64,000 nucleotides of DNA from Tragulus kanchil (lineage: Eukaryota > Chordata > Mammalia > Artiodactyla > Tragulidae). The notes under the pieces are model-generated. The model saw only the letters and a program-made list of their open reading frames with translations, did not search any database and was not told the DNA's origin. Of this stretch, positions 12,996-25,024 are shown piece by piece. Position 1 is the stretch's first letter, and every line of letters begins with the position of its first letter. The stretch spans positions 60,163,394 through 60,227,393 of the forward strand of contig JAIOJX010000006.1 of assembly GCA_022376925.1 (NCBI GenBank). The letters are read 5' to 3'. Position numbers and translations under genes: made by a program.

Positions 12996-13113
12996 CAAAC
13001 TATGAAAAGACTGAATAGATAACCCACAGAATGGAGAAAATAATAGGAAATGAAATAGCAAAGAGTTAATCAACAGAATCTACAAGCAACTCAGGCAACT
13101 CAGCACCAAAGAA

Positions 13114-15309
13114 ATGAACAACCCAATCCAAAAAAGGGAAAAAAAACTTAAACAGACACATCTCCAAAGAGAACATACAGATGTCCAAAAAGCAAATGAA
13201 ACTATGCTCAGCCTTGCTTATTATTAGAGAAATGCAAATAACAACTACAGTAAGATATCACCTCCCACCAGTCAGAATGGCCATGTTTCAAAATATCTAC
13301 AGACAATAAATGCTGGAGAGGGTAAGGAGAAAGGGAACACTCTTTCATTGCTGGTGAGAATGTAAACTGATACAGTCACAATGGAAGACAATATGGAGAT
13401 TCCTTATAAAACTAAAAACAGAAGCACCCTATTACCCAGCAATTCCACTATTAGGCCTACATCCTAATGAAATCAAAAATGAAAGAGGCACCTGTACCCC
13501 AATGTTCATTGCAGCTCTCTATACAATAGCCAGAACATGGAAGCAACCTAGATGTCCACCGACGAATGAATGGATAAACAAACTATGGAACATATATACA
13601 ATTGAATACTTCTCAGCTATAAAAGAAATGCAGAAGAATCAGCCCTAATGAGATGGATGGATCTAGAACCTATTATGAAAAGTGAAGTCAGTCAAAAAGA
13701 GAAAGACAAGTACAGTATACAAATGCATATATGTGAAATCTAGTAAGATGTTAATGATAACACACACAGTGAAGTGATGGAAAAACAATGAGAACAGACA
13801 TATGGACACTGAGGGGAAAGAACAGTGGGTAGGTGGCATAGAGGGTGTAACCTGGAAACCTATACTATCATATGTGAAAAAGATAGCTATTGTCATTCCA
13901 CATTGGGAATAGGGGATCCTGCAGGGGCATGATGAGTTGTCCCAGGGGGATAGGGAGAAGGGGAGGGCACAGGGATATGCATATGACTGATCTGGGAACA
14001 TACATGTATGTGAACAGCAAAACTCTCTAAAAATATTTAAAAAAAAAAAAAAATTTAAAAACCCCTGAAATTTATTTTAAAGAAAAGTTTAACTACAATA
14101 TAATATCACCTGTGACTCAATTTATCAAATTTCATAGTATTCATGGATATAAAAGCATATGCAGAAAGCAAAATTAATAGGTGAAATTTTTTTTATTAGT
14201 TAAAACATGATGAACAACCCAATCCAAAAAAGGGAAAAAAAACTTAAACAGACACATCTCCAAAGAGAACATACAGATGTCCAAAAAGCAAATGAAACTA
14301 TGCTCAGCCTTGCTTATTATTAGAGAAATGCAAATAACAACTACAGTAAGATATCACCTCCCACCAGTCAGAATGGCCATGTTTCAAAATATCTACAGAC
14401 AATAAATGCTGGAGAGGGTAAGGAGAAAGGGAACACTCTTTCATTGCTGGTGAGAATGTAAACTGATACAGTCACAATGGAAGACAATATGGAGATTCCT
14501 TATAAAACTAAAAACAGAAGCACCCTATTACCCAGCAATTCCACTATTAGGCCTACATCCTAATGAAATCAAAAATGAAAGAGGCACCTGTACCCCAATG
14601 TTCATTGCAGCTCTCTATACAATAGCCAGAACATGGAAGCAACCTAGATGTCCACCGACGAATGAATGGATAAACAAACTATGGAACATATATACAATTG
14701 AATACTTCTCAGCTATAAAAGAAATGCAGAAGAATCAGCCCTAATGAGATGGATGGATCTAGAACCTATTATGAAAAGTGAAGTCAGTCAAAAAGAGAAA
14801 GACAAGTACAGTATACAAATGCATATATGTGAAATCTAGTAAGATGTTAATGATGTTAATGATAACACACACAGTGAAGTGATGGAAAAACAATGAGAAC
14901 AGACATATGGACACTGAGGGGAAAGAACAGTGGGTAGGTGGCATAGAGGGTGTAACCTGGAAACCTATACTATCATATGTGAAAAAGATAGCTATTGTCA
15001 TTCCACATTGGGAATAGGGGATCCTGCAGGGGCATGATGAGTTGTCCCAGGGGGATGGGGAGAAGGGGAGGGCACAGGGATATGCATATGACTGATCTGG
15101 GAACATACATGTATGTGAACAGCAAAACTCTCTAAAAATATTTAAAAAAAAAAAAAAATTTAAAAACCCCTGAAATTTATTTTAAAGAAAAGTTTAACTA
15201 CAATATAATATCACCTGTGACTCAATTTATCAAATTTCATAGTATTCATGGATATAAAAGCATATGCAGAAAGCAAAATTAATAGGTGAATCTTTTTATT
15301 AGTTAAAAA
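13114..15309. repeat. Tandem duplication 6 (unit ~1.10 kb)
   Basis: Copy A is 13114-14209 and copy B is 14210-15309. Copy B has an extra 9 bases (one more 'gatgttaat' at about 14850) and one substitution near 15057. Homopolymer lengths differ near 14186 and 15290. The unit runs from the L1 C-terminal region past the poly-A tail into flanking DNA, so the element end is duplicated together with its flank. Confidence 0.95.
14210..15152 (+). mobile_element. LINE-1 3' end, second copy
   Basis: Copy of the last ~940 bases of the L1 above, including the 3' UTR and poly-A. It begins without a target duplication and is followed by the same flank as the first copy. It is part of duplication 6. Confidence 0.9.
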
Positions 15310-15818
15310 TGTTTTCTAAAATTGAGAAATTTAATGTTAGGTTTGACATTAGAATGATGCTGCGGATAGATTTTTTCCTTCTTGACCTTCTTCTGGATAC
15401 AGATTTCTTCAGGGGAAACAAACCAAAATGGAAAATGGAAAACAAAGATATGACAGGAAAAGTGATGTGTCAGTTTCCATAATATAAGCAAAAATATTAA
15501 TTGTAGCCTGATTTGAGTGATAAATCATTTTGATACTTTTCTAAAAATGCATCCTGCTTACTATAATTCTCAGAGGTTTTTAGCCATTTCTTAAATCCAC
15601 TTTTTATAATGTATGAACTGAGTATTGAAAGTTCAAATAGCCAATTGAAAACCGTACATTTATAATCAGTTTTAAAATATTTGTATTCCATGGTTAATTA
15701 AACTATTTCTTACATCTGCAAACTATTTTAATAAAATGAAGATAATATAGAATCTTAGCTGGGTGACATTCAGGCACTGGAACAATACACAAAAACAAGT
15801 GAAATAAAAAATTAACCT
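15153..15818. other. No gene seen
   Basis: AT-rich sequence with no recognised repeat family. The first ~155 bases repeat the L1 downstream flank of 14054-14209. The short minus-strand frames here have no recognisable domain. Confidence 0.6.
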
Positions 15819-16093
15819 GGGCTTCCCTGGTGGTCCAGTGGGTAGGGACACCACCTTTCAGTGAAAGGGGCGCCAGTTTGATCACTGGCCTGGGAAGATC
15901 CCACGTGCCACGGATTGACTGGACATACATGTCCAACTACTGAGCCAGAGCTCCGGTGTGCATGTGCCCAGAGCCAATGCTCAGCAATGAGAGAGGCCAC
16001 TGTGATGGGAGGCCCACACAGGCCAAAGAACAAAAATGGTAAGTGAATGAAAGATCCATAAAAGTGGCAAACAAACAAACAAACAAACAAAAA
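15819..16093 (+). mobile_element. CHR-like SINE with (CAAA)n tail
   Basis: It starts 'gggcttccctggtggtcc' and has an altered B box (agtttgatcactgg). The body reads through 'tgtccaactactgagcc' and ends in 'caaacaaacaaac' at about 16068-16093. It is more diverged than the SINEs at 23884 and 28904. The part from 15905 on is repeated from 17056. Confidence 0.85.
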
Positions 16094-16479
16094 GAAGCAA
16101 ATTGCTAAATAAAAAAAAAAAACCCAAACCATATTTGCATTTTTGTACAAATACACTTTAATTCACCAAACAATAAGTATTAACTCATACTGAGTCAAAA
16201 ACAAATATAATCCAAGAATGATGTCATGGTGCACAGAGAATTACTTTCAGAAACTCTGTCAAAAATAAAGTTTTTAAATTTTATTGCCTATAGTTGTTCC
16301 TGGAACTCAGGTTCAAAGTGATAATATTTGTAGATCTTATTACCTTATCCTTCAGATAACAATCTTTAGAATTTGGTAGAAATGATATATATGTATATAA
16401 ATATTAGGAAGTTTTGAAATCATATTATTTTAAAAATAATTCCAACGTTCCTGACACCTTTTGCCAACTACAGGATCTA

Positions 16480-16762
16480 TCAAATCAGTCAATTCCAAAG
16501 TACATCAACACTGAATATTTATTGGAATTACTGATGGTAAAGCTAAAGTTCCTTTTGGCCACCTGATTGAAAGTGCTGACTAAATGGAAAAGACCCTGAA
16601 TTGGGAAAGATTTAATGCAAAAGTAGAAGGGTGCATCAGAGGATGAGACAGTTACATAGTGTCACCAACTAAATGATTTGAGTGCACTCTTGAATGTAGT
16701 GGAGGACAGAGAATCTGTCATTGCAGAGTCCCACACGACTGAACGACTGAACTGAACTGATA
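16480..16762 (+). mobile_element. BovB 3' end fragment
   Basis: Matches the last ~280 bases of BovB: the 'aatcagtcaattccaaag' segment, then 'ggccacctgattgaaag', ending 'cgactgaactgaactga'. It is 5' truncated, as is usual for RTE copies. A second copy by duplication 7 lies at about 17637-17919. Confidence 0.85.
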
Positions 16763-17055
16763 GTGTTCAGCAACTATTCAAACATTGGAAATTACTAGTA
16801 ATAACCTTACTGAATTGGATTTAAATAGTGTGACATAAAGATCCTTAGCAAGGTTAACAGTACTACATAGAATCACATGTTTAAGTTCACATTTTAAGGA
16901 TTTTGCTTCCTAAACTGGATATTTTTGAACACCTCATTTAAAAGGATGATTCACCATTAGCAAAATACAGGACTATTTTGTTGTTCAGTCGCTAAATTGT
17001 GTTCATCTCTTTGAGATCCCACAGACTGTAGCCCATTTTCACCATCTCCAACCCC

Positions 17056-17260
17056 GTGCCACGGATTGACTGGACATACATGTCCAACTACTGAGCCAGA
17101 GCTCCGGTGTGCATGTGCCCAGAGCCAATGCTCAGCAATGAGAGAGGCCACTGTGATGGGAGGCCCACACAGGCCAAAGAACAAAAATGGTAAGTGAATG
17201 AAAGATCCATAAAAGTGGCAAACAAACAAACAAACAAACAAAAAGAAGCAAATTGCTAAA
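17056..17260 (+). mobile_element. Partial SINE, second copy
   Basis: Second copy of the 3' two thirds of the SINE at 15819. It lacks the head because the duplication unit starts inside the element. Confidence 0.85.
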
Positions 17261-17636
17261 AAAAAAAAAAAAAAAAAAACCCAAACCATATTTGCATTTT
17301 TGTACAAATACACTTTAATTCACCAAACAATAAGTATTAACTCATACTGAGTCAAAAACAAATATAATCCAAGAATGATGTCATGGTGCACAGAGAATTA
17401 CTTTCAGAAACTCTGTCAAAAATAAAGTTTTTAAATTTTATTGCCTATAGTTGTTCCTGGAACTCAGGTTCAAAGTGATAATATTTGTAGATCTTATTAC
17501 CTTATCCTTCAGATAACAATCTTTAGAATTTGGTAGAAATGATATATATGTATATAAATATTAGGAAGTTTTGAAATCATATTATTTTAAAAATAATTCC
17601 AACGTTCCTGACACCTTTTGCCAACTACAGGATCTA

Positions 17637-17919
17637 TCAAATCAGTCAATTCCAAAGTACATCAACACTGAATATTTATTGGAATTACTGATGGTAAAGC
17701 TAAAGTTCCTTTTGGCCACCTGATTGAAAGTGCTGACTAAATGGAAAAGACCCTGAATTGGGAAAGATTTAATGCAAAAGTAGAAGGGTGCATCAGAGGA
17801 TGAGACAGTTACATAGTGTCACCAACTAAATGATTTGAGTGCACTCTTGAATGTAGTGGAGGACAGAGAATCTGTCATTGCAGAGTCCCACACGACTGAA
17901 CGACTGAACTGAACTGATA
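17637..17919 (+). mobile_element. BovB 3' fragment, second copy
   Basis: Same sequence as 16480-16762, displaced by 1157 as part of tandem duplication 7. Confidence 0.85.
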
Positions 17920-18137
17920 GTGTTCAGCAACTATTCAAACATTGGAAATTACTAGTAATAACCTTACTGAATTGGATTTAAATAGTGTGACATAAAGATC
18001 CTTAGCAAGGTTAACAGTACTACATAGAATCACATGTTTAAGTTCACATTTTAAGGATTTTGCTTCCTAAACTGGATATTTTTGAACACCTCATTTAAAA
18101 GGATGATTCACCATTAGCAAAATACAGGACTATTTTG

Positions 18138-19750
18138 TTGTTCAGTCGCTAAATTGTGTTCATCTCTTTGAGATCCCACAGACTGTAGCACACCAGCCTT
18201 TCTGTCCATCACCATCTCCTGTAGCCTGGTCAGACTCATGTCCATTGATTCATTGATGCTATTCAATCATCTCATATCCTCTGTCATCCCCTTCTCCTCC
18301 TGCCCTCACTCTTTCCCTCAATCAGAATTTTTCTCAAAGATTCAGCTTTTTTCATCAGGTGGCCAAAGTATTGGGGATTCAGCCTCAGTATCAGTCCTTC
18401 CAATGAATAATCATGGTTGATTTTCTTTAGGATTCACTGGCTTAATTTCCTTGCAGTCTGAGGGACTCCTAAGAGTGTTCTCCAGCACGAGTTTGAAAGT
18501 GTCAATTCTTCATTGCTTAGTCTACTTTATGTTCCAATTCTCACATTTGTGTGACTGTTGGAAAAATCATAGCTTTGATTATATAGACATTTGCCAGCAA
18601 AATGATGTATCTGCTTTTTAATATGCTGGTTAGGATTATTATAGCTTTCCTTCCAAGAAGCATGTGTCATTGAATTCATGGCTGCAATCACCATCCATAG
18701 TAATTTAAGAGCCCGAGAAAATTAAATCTGCCTATTTCAATTTTTCCTCACCGTTTTGCCATGAAATGATTGAACTGGTTGTCATCGTCTTAATTTTTGA
18801 ATGTTGAATTCTCTTTTTAATTTTATTTTTTCCTTTTTATTTTATTTTTAAGTTTTTACAGAGTTTTGTTGTTCACAGACATGTATGTTCTCAGTCAGTC
18901 ATATGCATATCTCTGGTCTCTTTCCCTCTCCCAACGCCTCTCCCCCCAATCCCACCCCTCCAGGTGGTTGCACCAAGCCTTTGTAAGGACTCCTATTCCC
19001 TCAGCGCAATGACCATAACTATTTTTTTCACATATAATAGTATACATTTCCATGTTACTCCCTCTGTGCCTCCCACCCACTATTCATTTCCCACAATGGC
19101 CATATGTCTATTCTCTTTCTGTTTTTCCATGAGTTCACTGTGTGTGTTATCATTACCGTTTTACTAGATTCCATATATATGTGTTAGTATACTGTACTTG
19201 TCTTTCTCTTTTTGACTTACTTCACTTTTTATGATAGGTTCTAGATCCAACCACCTCATTAGGACTGATTCTTCGGCATTTCTTTTTACAGCTGAGTAGT
19301 ATTCCATTGTATATATGTACCAGAGCTTCTTTATCCATTCATTCATCGATTGATGTCTAGATTGATTCCATGTTCTAGCTATTATATAGAGAGCTGCAAT
19401 GAACATTGGGGTACTGAATGTTGAATTCTAAGTCAGTTATTTTACTCTCCTCTTTCACCTTCATCAAGAGGCTCTTTATTTCCTCTTCACCTTCTACCAT
19501 TAGGGTGATATTATTGAATATCTGTGGTTGTCAATATTTCTCCATGCCAGATTTCAGCTTGTGAGGTATCCAGCCCAGAATTTCACATGATGTATTCTGC
19601 ATATAAACTAAATAAGCAGGGTGACACTATACAGTCTTATACTCCTTTTCCAATTTTGAATCAGTCCACTGTTCTGTGTCTATAGCCACAGTTGTAGATA
19701 AGGCAAAAGTGCTAAGGTCATCATTGCCCTGTCCTTCTTGTGAAACAGTA
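18138..19750 (-). mobile_element. BovB, 3' half, minus strand, split by a LINE-1
   Basis: On the minus strand this is BovB 3' sequence: 'ttgttcagtcgctaaatt' near 18138 is the reversed element end, and pieces such as 'catcaggtggccaaagt' and 'agctttccttccaagaag' follow. It is interrupted at 18813-19414 by a LINE-1 and resumes at 19430 with the region preceding the RT C-terminus, fading out near 19750. Multiple stops; dead. The last part is repeated from 20694. Confidence 0.85.
18813..19414 (-). mobile_element. 5'-truncated LINE-1 nested in BovB
   Basis: About 600 bases of L1 3' end on the minus strand, T-rich at its left end (the reversed poly-A side) and running into the ORF2 C-terminal region (reversed sequence encoding IYTMEYYSAVKRN). 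Both sides carry the 15-bp duplication 'tgaatgttgaattct' at 18798-18812 and 19415-19429. This is a textbook target-primed insertion, younger than the BovB. Confidence 0.93.
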
Positions 19751-19849
19751 ATCTTAATCTTGGACACTGGAAAGTTTTTGTATTGTATCTTTCAAACCAG
19801 TAACACCTGGTTAATCTTCAATTATTATTATTATTTTTTAAATTTTTGG

Positions 19850-20119
19850 CCTCCTTTATTGTTTTTTTTTTCAAATTTTATTTCTTTATTCAGTTTCATC
19901 CATCTTTATTCCCTGGCACCTGTGGGCCTCCCATTGCAGTGGCCTCTCTCGTTGGAGAGCACTGGCTCTGGATACATGTGCTCCAGAGCACTGGCTCATA
20001 ACTGGATACACCGGTTCAAAGGCTGAGCAGCACGTGGGATCTGCACAGGCCAGGGATCCATTCGGTATCGCTTACACTGCAAGGTGGACTCTCTACCCAC
20101 TGGACCACTAGGGAAGCCC
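19850..20119 (-). mobile_element. CHR-like SINE, minus strand
   Basis: Reversed SINE head 'actagggaagccc' at 20107-20119, a body including 'gcagcacgtgggatct', and a T-rich end near 19850 that is the reversed tail. Diverged from the young copies. An identical second copy is at 21004-21273 through duplication 8. Confidence 0.85.
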
Positions 20120-20483
20120 TTAAGCTTTAATTTTTACAAAATAAACACTTTCCTGATTTCTCAACTGATTTATCCTTCCATGGTTCAGAAAAAAATAAGA
20201 CTATCTGAAAACTATTAGTAAGTAAATCCATAAGGAAATAGTGTAAGTTAATATGAATATATATTATGTATATTAATGTAATAAGTGTATAATGTTAATA
20301 TAAATAATTAAAGGCATTTAGCTAATTTTATGTATTCAGTGTTACATTGGAGGAATTAAGTAATTCAAGAAGGGGTTTTTATTATTGTGTGCCACACAGT
20401 TTCAGTAAAACAATGTTTTTCCTTTGATATATTTATTATCTGCCTAAAAGCTGTGGAATCTGGTTTAAACTAAAACAAATTAT

Positions 20484-20673
20484 GGATTTCCCAGGTGATG
20501 CTAATAGAAATGAACCTGCCTACCTATACACAAGACATAAGAGATGCGAATTTGGTCCATGTGTCAGGAAGATCTCAGAGGGGAGGGCATGGCAACTCCC
20601 TCCAGTAAGTTTGCATTGAAAATCCCATGGATAGAGGAGCCTGATGGGATATAATCCATAGGATCACAAAGAG
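20484..20673 (+). mobile_element. Bov-tA SINE, cut at the duplication junction
   Basis: Ruminant Bov-tA pattern: a tRNA-like head (tttcccaggtgatgctaat, aacctgcctacc), then 'gtcaggaagatctc', 'gggcatggcaactccctcc', 'atggatagaggagcctga' and 'ggatcacaaagag'. The end is missing because the tandem unit stops here. Confidence 0.85.
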
Positions 20674-21003
20674 CATACTTGTATTTTTCTGTTCTCCATG
20701 CCAGATTTCAGCTTGTGAGGTATCCAGCCCAGAATTTCACATGATGTATTCTGCATATAAACTAAATAAGCAGGGTGACACTATACAGTCTTATACTCCT
20801 TTTCCAATTTTGAATCAGTCCACTGTTCTGTGTCTATAGCCACAGTTGTAGATAAGGCAAAAGTGCTAAGGTCATCATTGCCCTGTCCTTCTTGTGAAAC
20901 AGTAATCTTAATCTTGGACACTGGAAAGTTTTTGTATTGTATCTTTCAAACCAGTAACACCTGGTTAATCTTCAATTATTATTATTATTTTTTAAATTTT
21001 TGG

Positions 21004-21273
21004 CCTCCTTTATTGTTTTTTTTTTCAAATTTTATTTCTTTATTCAGTTTCATCCATCTTTATTCCCTGGCACCTGTGGGCCTCCCATTGCAGTGGCCTC
21101 TCTCGTTGGAGAGCACTGGCTCTGGATACATGTGCTCCAGAGCACTGGCTCATAACTGGATACACCGGTTCAAAGGCTGAGCAGCACGTGGGATCTGCAC
21201 AGGCCAGGGATCCATTCGGTATCGCTTACACTGCAAGGTGGACTCTCTACCCACTGGACCACTAGGGAAGCCC
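21004..21273 (-). mobile_element. CHR-like SINE, second copy
   Basis: Identical to 19850-20119 and displaced by 1154. Part of duplication 8. Confidence 0.85.
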
Positions 21274-21637
21274 TTAAGCTTTAATTTTTACAAAATAAAC
21301 ACTTTCCTGATTTCTCAACTGATTTATCCTTCCATGGTTCAGAAAAAAATAAGACTATCTGAAAACTATTAGTAAGTAAATCCATAAGGAAATAGTGTAA
21401 GTTAATATGAATATATATTATGTATATTAATGTAATAAGTGTATAATGTTAATATAAATAATTAAAGGCATTTAGCTAATTTTATGTATTCAGTGTTACA
21501 TTGGAGGAATTAAGTAATTCAAGAAGGGGTTTTTATTATTGTGTGCCACACAGTTTCAGTAAAACAATGTTTTTCCTTTGATATATTTATTATCTGCCTA
21601 AAAGCTGTGGAATCTGGTTTAAACTAAAACAAATTAT

Positions 21638-21837
21638 GGATTTCCCAGGTGATGCTAATAGAAATGAACCTGCCTACCTATACACAAGACATAAGAGATG
21701 CGAATTTGGTCCATGTGTCAGGAAGATCTCAGAGGGGAGGGCATGGCAACTCCCTCCAGTAAGTTTGCATTGAAAATCCCATGGATAGAGGAGCCTGATG
21801 GGATATAATCCATAGGATCACAAAGAGTTAGACATTA
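21638..21837 (+). mobile_element. Bov-tA SINE, second and more complete copy
   Basis: Same element as 20484, here continuing through 'caaagagttagacattac', the usual 3' end of Bov-tA. It shows what the first copy lacks. Confidence 0.85.
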
Positions 21838-23872
21838 CTAATGTAACTTGCTTTGTACGCACAAGATAGTATATTTCCCTTTTTAAAAATGAGCACATGT
21901 AATTACATTTCCTCAGACTACTTTGTTGAAATATACAATGTATGCATCTTTTAATGTGAGTGTGAAAAAGAAACCCAGCAGGAATGGATTTGTCCACAAT
22001 TAAAGGAAAATCAAAAAGGTCAGAAGATATATACATAGATAACTATCATGTACTAAGATAATGGATTTTGTTATTATTTAATATTTATTTTGTAGTCCAT
22101 CATTCAATAGTAAATATATCATTTTGTTGAGATATTTTTATTAAATATTACTTAAACACTAACCATGATGCTATGTTTTAAAAAGAAAATTAGAAATGTC
22201 AATGCATACTAGATGAAACAAGTTCATAGCAAAATTGGTCAATGGTTACAATACTTCAATCATAGCTTGAACTTGCTCACATTAATTACCTAGCTAACCA
22301 GTCCTTCCATATCTTGTGTCCTCTAAAAACACCACCTTTGTTTTACGAACTAGGTTGAAGTTCAGGTTTGCAAAGCCTGCCCCAGCCTGCAGTGATTTGT
22401 CTCTCCTGAATTTTGTATCCCCTTGGGACTGTATCCTTAAACATTTTAAACATCTTGAATTATGCTAATCAAAAATTTTTAAAAATGGAAGGGACCTAAA
22501 TTAATTTCTGATACTTTTTTATCATTTGCCATAATACTTAATATAGCTTTAGAATAAGACCTCAAAATGGATTAGTTGTTAAAATTTATCATGAGCTATT
22601 GTTTATCATAATTTTCATAAAGTTCTTTTGATGCTGTTACATAATTTGGACAAAAAAATTAGCAAAACATACTTTCTAGTTATCGAATTAGAAAGCATTT
22701 CCATTCAATTCCATGTCCAACCTACTACTTTTCCTTTTTCTTCTTCTCATACAGAAACTATGCTAACATTTCCTTGAATGTGTTTTTATTCACTAATATC
22801 TGTATGCCTCCACCTTTACATTAGATGTTTAAAATGCCTCTCACTCTCTATTCTTTGTGAAAATTACAGAATACTTGAATTCCTTTATATTTAAGGAAAA
22901 TATAAATTCCATGATATAGTAGCATTCAAAAATGATAGCCATTTTGTTGTTTGCAAGCTTTGTCAGCTTAAAAGGAATTGGCTTTTCCCATATTTCAGTG
23001 AGTTATGTAAGCTTCACTTTTATTATGTATGATTGACTGTGGGTTTTAATATTGAATAAAATAGTTGTCATGACTTTTCAAAATTGGTATAAATCAAGAG
23101 CTTTTCCTTTCAGTAGCATGTAGCACTGTGAGAACCTAATTTACTCTGGAAGGCAGTATGTCCTTGAAGAGAAAAATTCACCCCAGGTAAAAAGTTGGAA
23201 GCAACACAAATGGATTTATAACACAGATCTATCTAAAAGTATTTCTCTCCCTTTTTTTTGGCATCAGGACTTAAAACAAGTGAGTTTTCAATTTACACTC
23301 TCTAAACAAATGTCTTACTTCTTCCAAAACACATATTTACTTAAAAAGGCATACTGACCAAGGTTTTTAATAGTTTTATTAAAATAAAAATTACATATAT
23401 AAAAAATTGTAAAACAAAATTTTATAAAGAATGCTGGAAGACCGTTTGGGGTCAAAAAATAATTTTGAACAAAATTTCAAGATAGTGCTCCTCCAGTGAC
23501 ATCACGAAACAGCTATCTACCTGACACACAAAGAAGTGTTTTACTGAATGATTTGCCCAACTATATAACTTCAAAGAGATTTAAAAATTATTTCTGTAAC
23601 TAACAAACACTACATTATTTATTTCACATAATTATTAGAATTAATATTACTTAATAAATGTGGAGATGCTTTAATAATAGTTTTACTCAAATGTATTATT
23701 ATAGTAAATCATGGTTTTTACATGTTCTATCCAAGACTAATAAATTTAAAGCATTTACAAACACAGAAAATATAGCATCTCATATAAAACTTCCAGGACT
23801 AATCAAAAAAAAAACGTAATGAAAATATGTTTCTGAGAATGACACAGAGCAAAACAAAATCAATTTCAAAAT
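21838..23872. other. About 2 kb with no recognised feature
   Basis: AT-rich, single-copy-looking sequence. I see no SINE, LINE, LTR, coding exon pattern or RNA gene. Short frames have no recognisable domains. Ancient unrecognised repeats may be present. Confidence 0.6.
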
Positions 23873-23883
23873 AAGCTCAAATA

Positions 23884-24180
23884 GGGCTTCCCTGGTGGCC
23901 CAGAGGGTAAGGACACCACCTTGTAGTGTAAGGGGCGCTGGTTCAATCCCTGGCCTGGGAAGATCCCACGTGCTGTAGAGCGGCTGGACCGATGTGTCCA
24001 ATTACGGAGCCAGAGCTCTGGAGCACATGCACCCAGAGCTGGTGCTCTGCGATAACAGAGACCACTGCAATAGGAGGCCCACTGGGTCAAAGAACAAAGA
24101 TGGATGAAAATAGATAAATGAAAAGACCAACAGAAGTGGCCCGCCTGTCCCCCTCCCTTCCCATTCCCCCTATCCAAAAA
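23884..24180 (+). mobile_element. CHR-like tRNA-derived SINE, complete
   Basis: Complete 297-bp copy. The head has A-box-like 'tggcccagaggg' and B-box-like 'ggttcaatccc'. The body includes 'ggctggaccgatgtgtcc' and 'aagaacaaagatggatg'. The tail is C/T-rich and ends in A. Perfect 11-bp duplications 'aagctcaaata' lie at 23873-23883 and 24181-24191. It is the cleanest single insertion in the window and not touched by a tandem repeat. Confidence 0.95.
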
Positions 24181-24191
24181 AAGCTCAAATA

Positions 24192-25024
24192 CACAAATTC
24201 TCTATAATAACACCTCATAACATTGCTAACCATAGCAATAACCAAATCCTTAAGTTAGCTGAAATAGAACGGAAAACAATCTTATCGCTGGAAATTATTC
24301 ATGCTGATTAGTTTTGAAGTCTCTAACTGGATTGTCAAAATTGCGTTTTCCTTACCCTGTATAACATCTGCTACACTGTGGGTTGTTTAGATAGGTGTGA
24401 AGACTTAAGCCTGAAGTATCTGAGGAACCATGTCAAGCAAGCCACAGTAAAGACTGATTTGGAGAAAATGTTAACAGCAGACATTTGTCATGATGCCATT
24501 CATTAAGTATTTTATTTTCATAGTGGTATTGTTTCTTTTTTTATTTGTGGTATTAATATGCATGGACTCAAGTAGTAGGAAAACTTTAAAATTCCAAAAT
24601 CCTTATTACATCCCTACTTGAGAGCGTGGATGAGTAGGATGTGTCATTGTGTGCATGTGATGTACTTATTACATTATTTTGAAAGATTAACCTTCTGTTT
24701 TCTGGATTTGCATTATGTACAGCTAAATTGAATGCTTCCTTTTGTCAGTGAAGGTATGATTCATGAATCTCAGGCATTAACTGATAGACTGGATGATGAG
24801 ACAACCTGAACCATCACAAGATGTCTTTTTTCTTGCTACTGTTACTTCTGTCTCAGGTTCACAGTGTCATTTAATGTATGTTAAAATGTTTTGCCTTAAT
24901 GTTTATTTTGCTTACTTTTTAGACATGCATGCTTATATATATGTAAAATATTTGATATAATTTTGTTTACACTGTTAAAAATCAATATATTTAAGTGAAA
25001 AATGAAGGTTAGTAATAAAAAACT
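24192..25024. other. No gene seen
   Basis: AT-rich sequence with no recognised element. The part from 24438 is the start of tandem duplication 9. Confidence 0.6.

Larger units (their letters stand above)
5084..13743 (+). pseudogene. LINE-1 ORF2 (endonuclease / reverse transcriptase) remnant
   Basis: ORF2 provides target nicking and reverse transcription for L1. The presumed start ATG at 5084 is closed by TAA at 5147. Endonuclease sequence follows (GWKNIFHANGNQKKAGVEIL near 5250, repeated near 6323 and 7499). The linker/RT start is at about 8919-9281 and 10006-10311, and the RT core at 10710-11054 contains [12 protein letters not shown] and the active-site stretch LFPDDMILY. The C-terminal part with NKWCWENW is at 11223-11762 and 12313-12852. 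The natural stop is TAG at 13741. Many frameshifts, a SINE and four tandem repeats break it. Non-functional. Confidence 0.85.
3150..14053 (+). mobile_element. LINE-1, near full length, dead, with internal tandem repeats
   Basis: A GC-richer start near 3150 is followed by a long untranslated leader, an ORF1 remnant, an ORF2 remnant (endonuclease, reverse transcriptase, C-terminal part), a 3' UTR and a poly-A tail at about 14036-14053. The apparent length of 10.9 kb is inflated by four ~1.1-kb tandem repeats. Removing them and the SINE leaves roughly 6 kb, the normal length of a mammalian L1. Both ORFs carry stops and frameshifts. I could not find a convincing target-site duplication, so the 5' boundary is approximate. 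Confidence 0.85.
15905..18189. repeat. Tandem duplication 7 (offset 1151, then 1157)
   Basis: Copy A is 15905-17032, filler is 17033-17055, and copy B is 17056-18189. The offset grows by 6 at a poly-A run (about 16111 against 17260). The filler reads like a compressed version of the bases that follow copy B (18190-18225), as a noisy read through the true continuation would look. The unit begins in the middle of the SINE. Confidence 0.94.
19540..21827. repeat. Tandem duplication 8 (unit 1154 bp)
   Basis: Copy A is 19540-20673, filler is 20674-20693 (no source recognised), and copy B is 20694-21827. The offset is constant at 1154 and I saw no internal differences. The unit holds a BovB piece, a minus-strand SINE and most of a Bov-tA SINE. 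It ends inside that Bov-tA. Confidence 0.95.

Noticed and set aside
3150..14053. Active LINE-1
   Set aside because: ORF1 stops at codon 52, ORF2 at codon 22, many frameshifts follow, and the RT motif is altered.
23884..24180. tRNA gene, because of A- and B-box sequences
   Set aside because: The boxes belong to a SINE head with a long non-tRNA body, tail and target duplications; no tRNA fold is implied.
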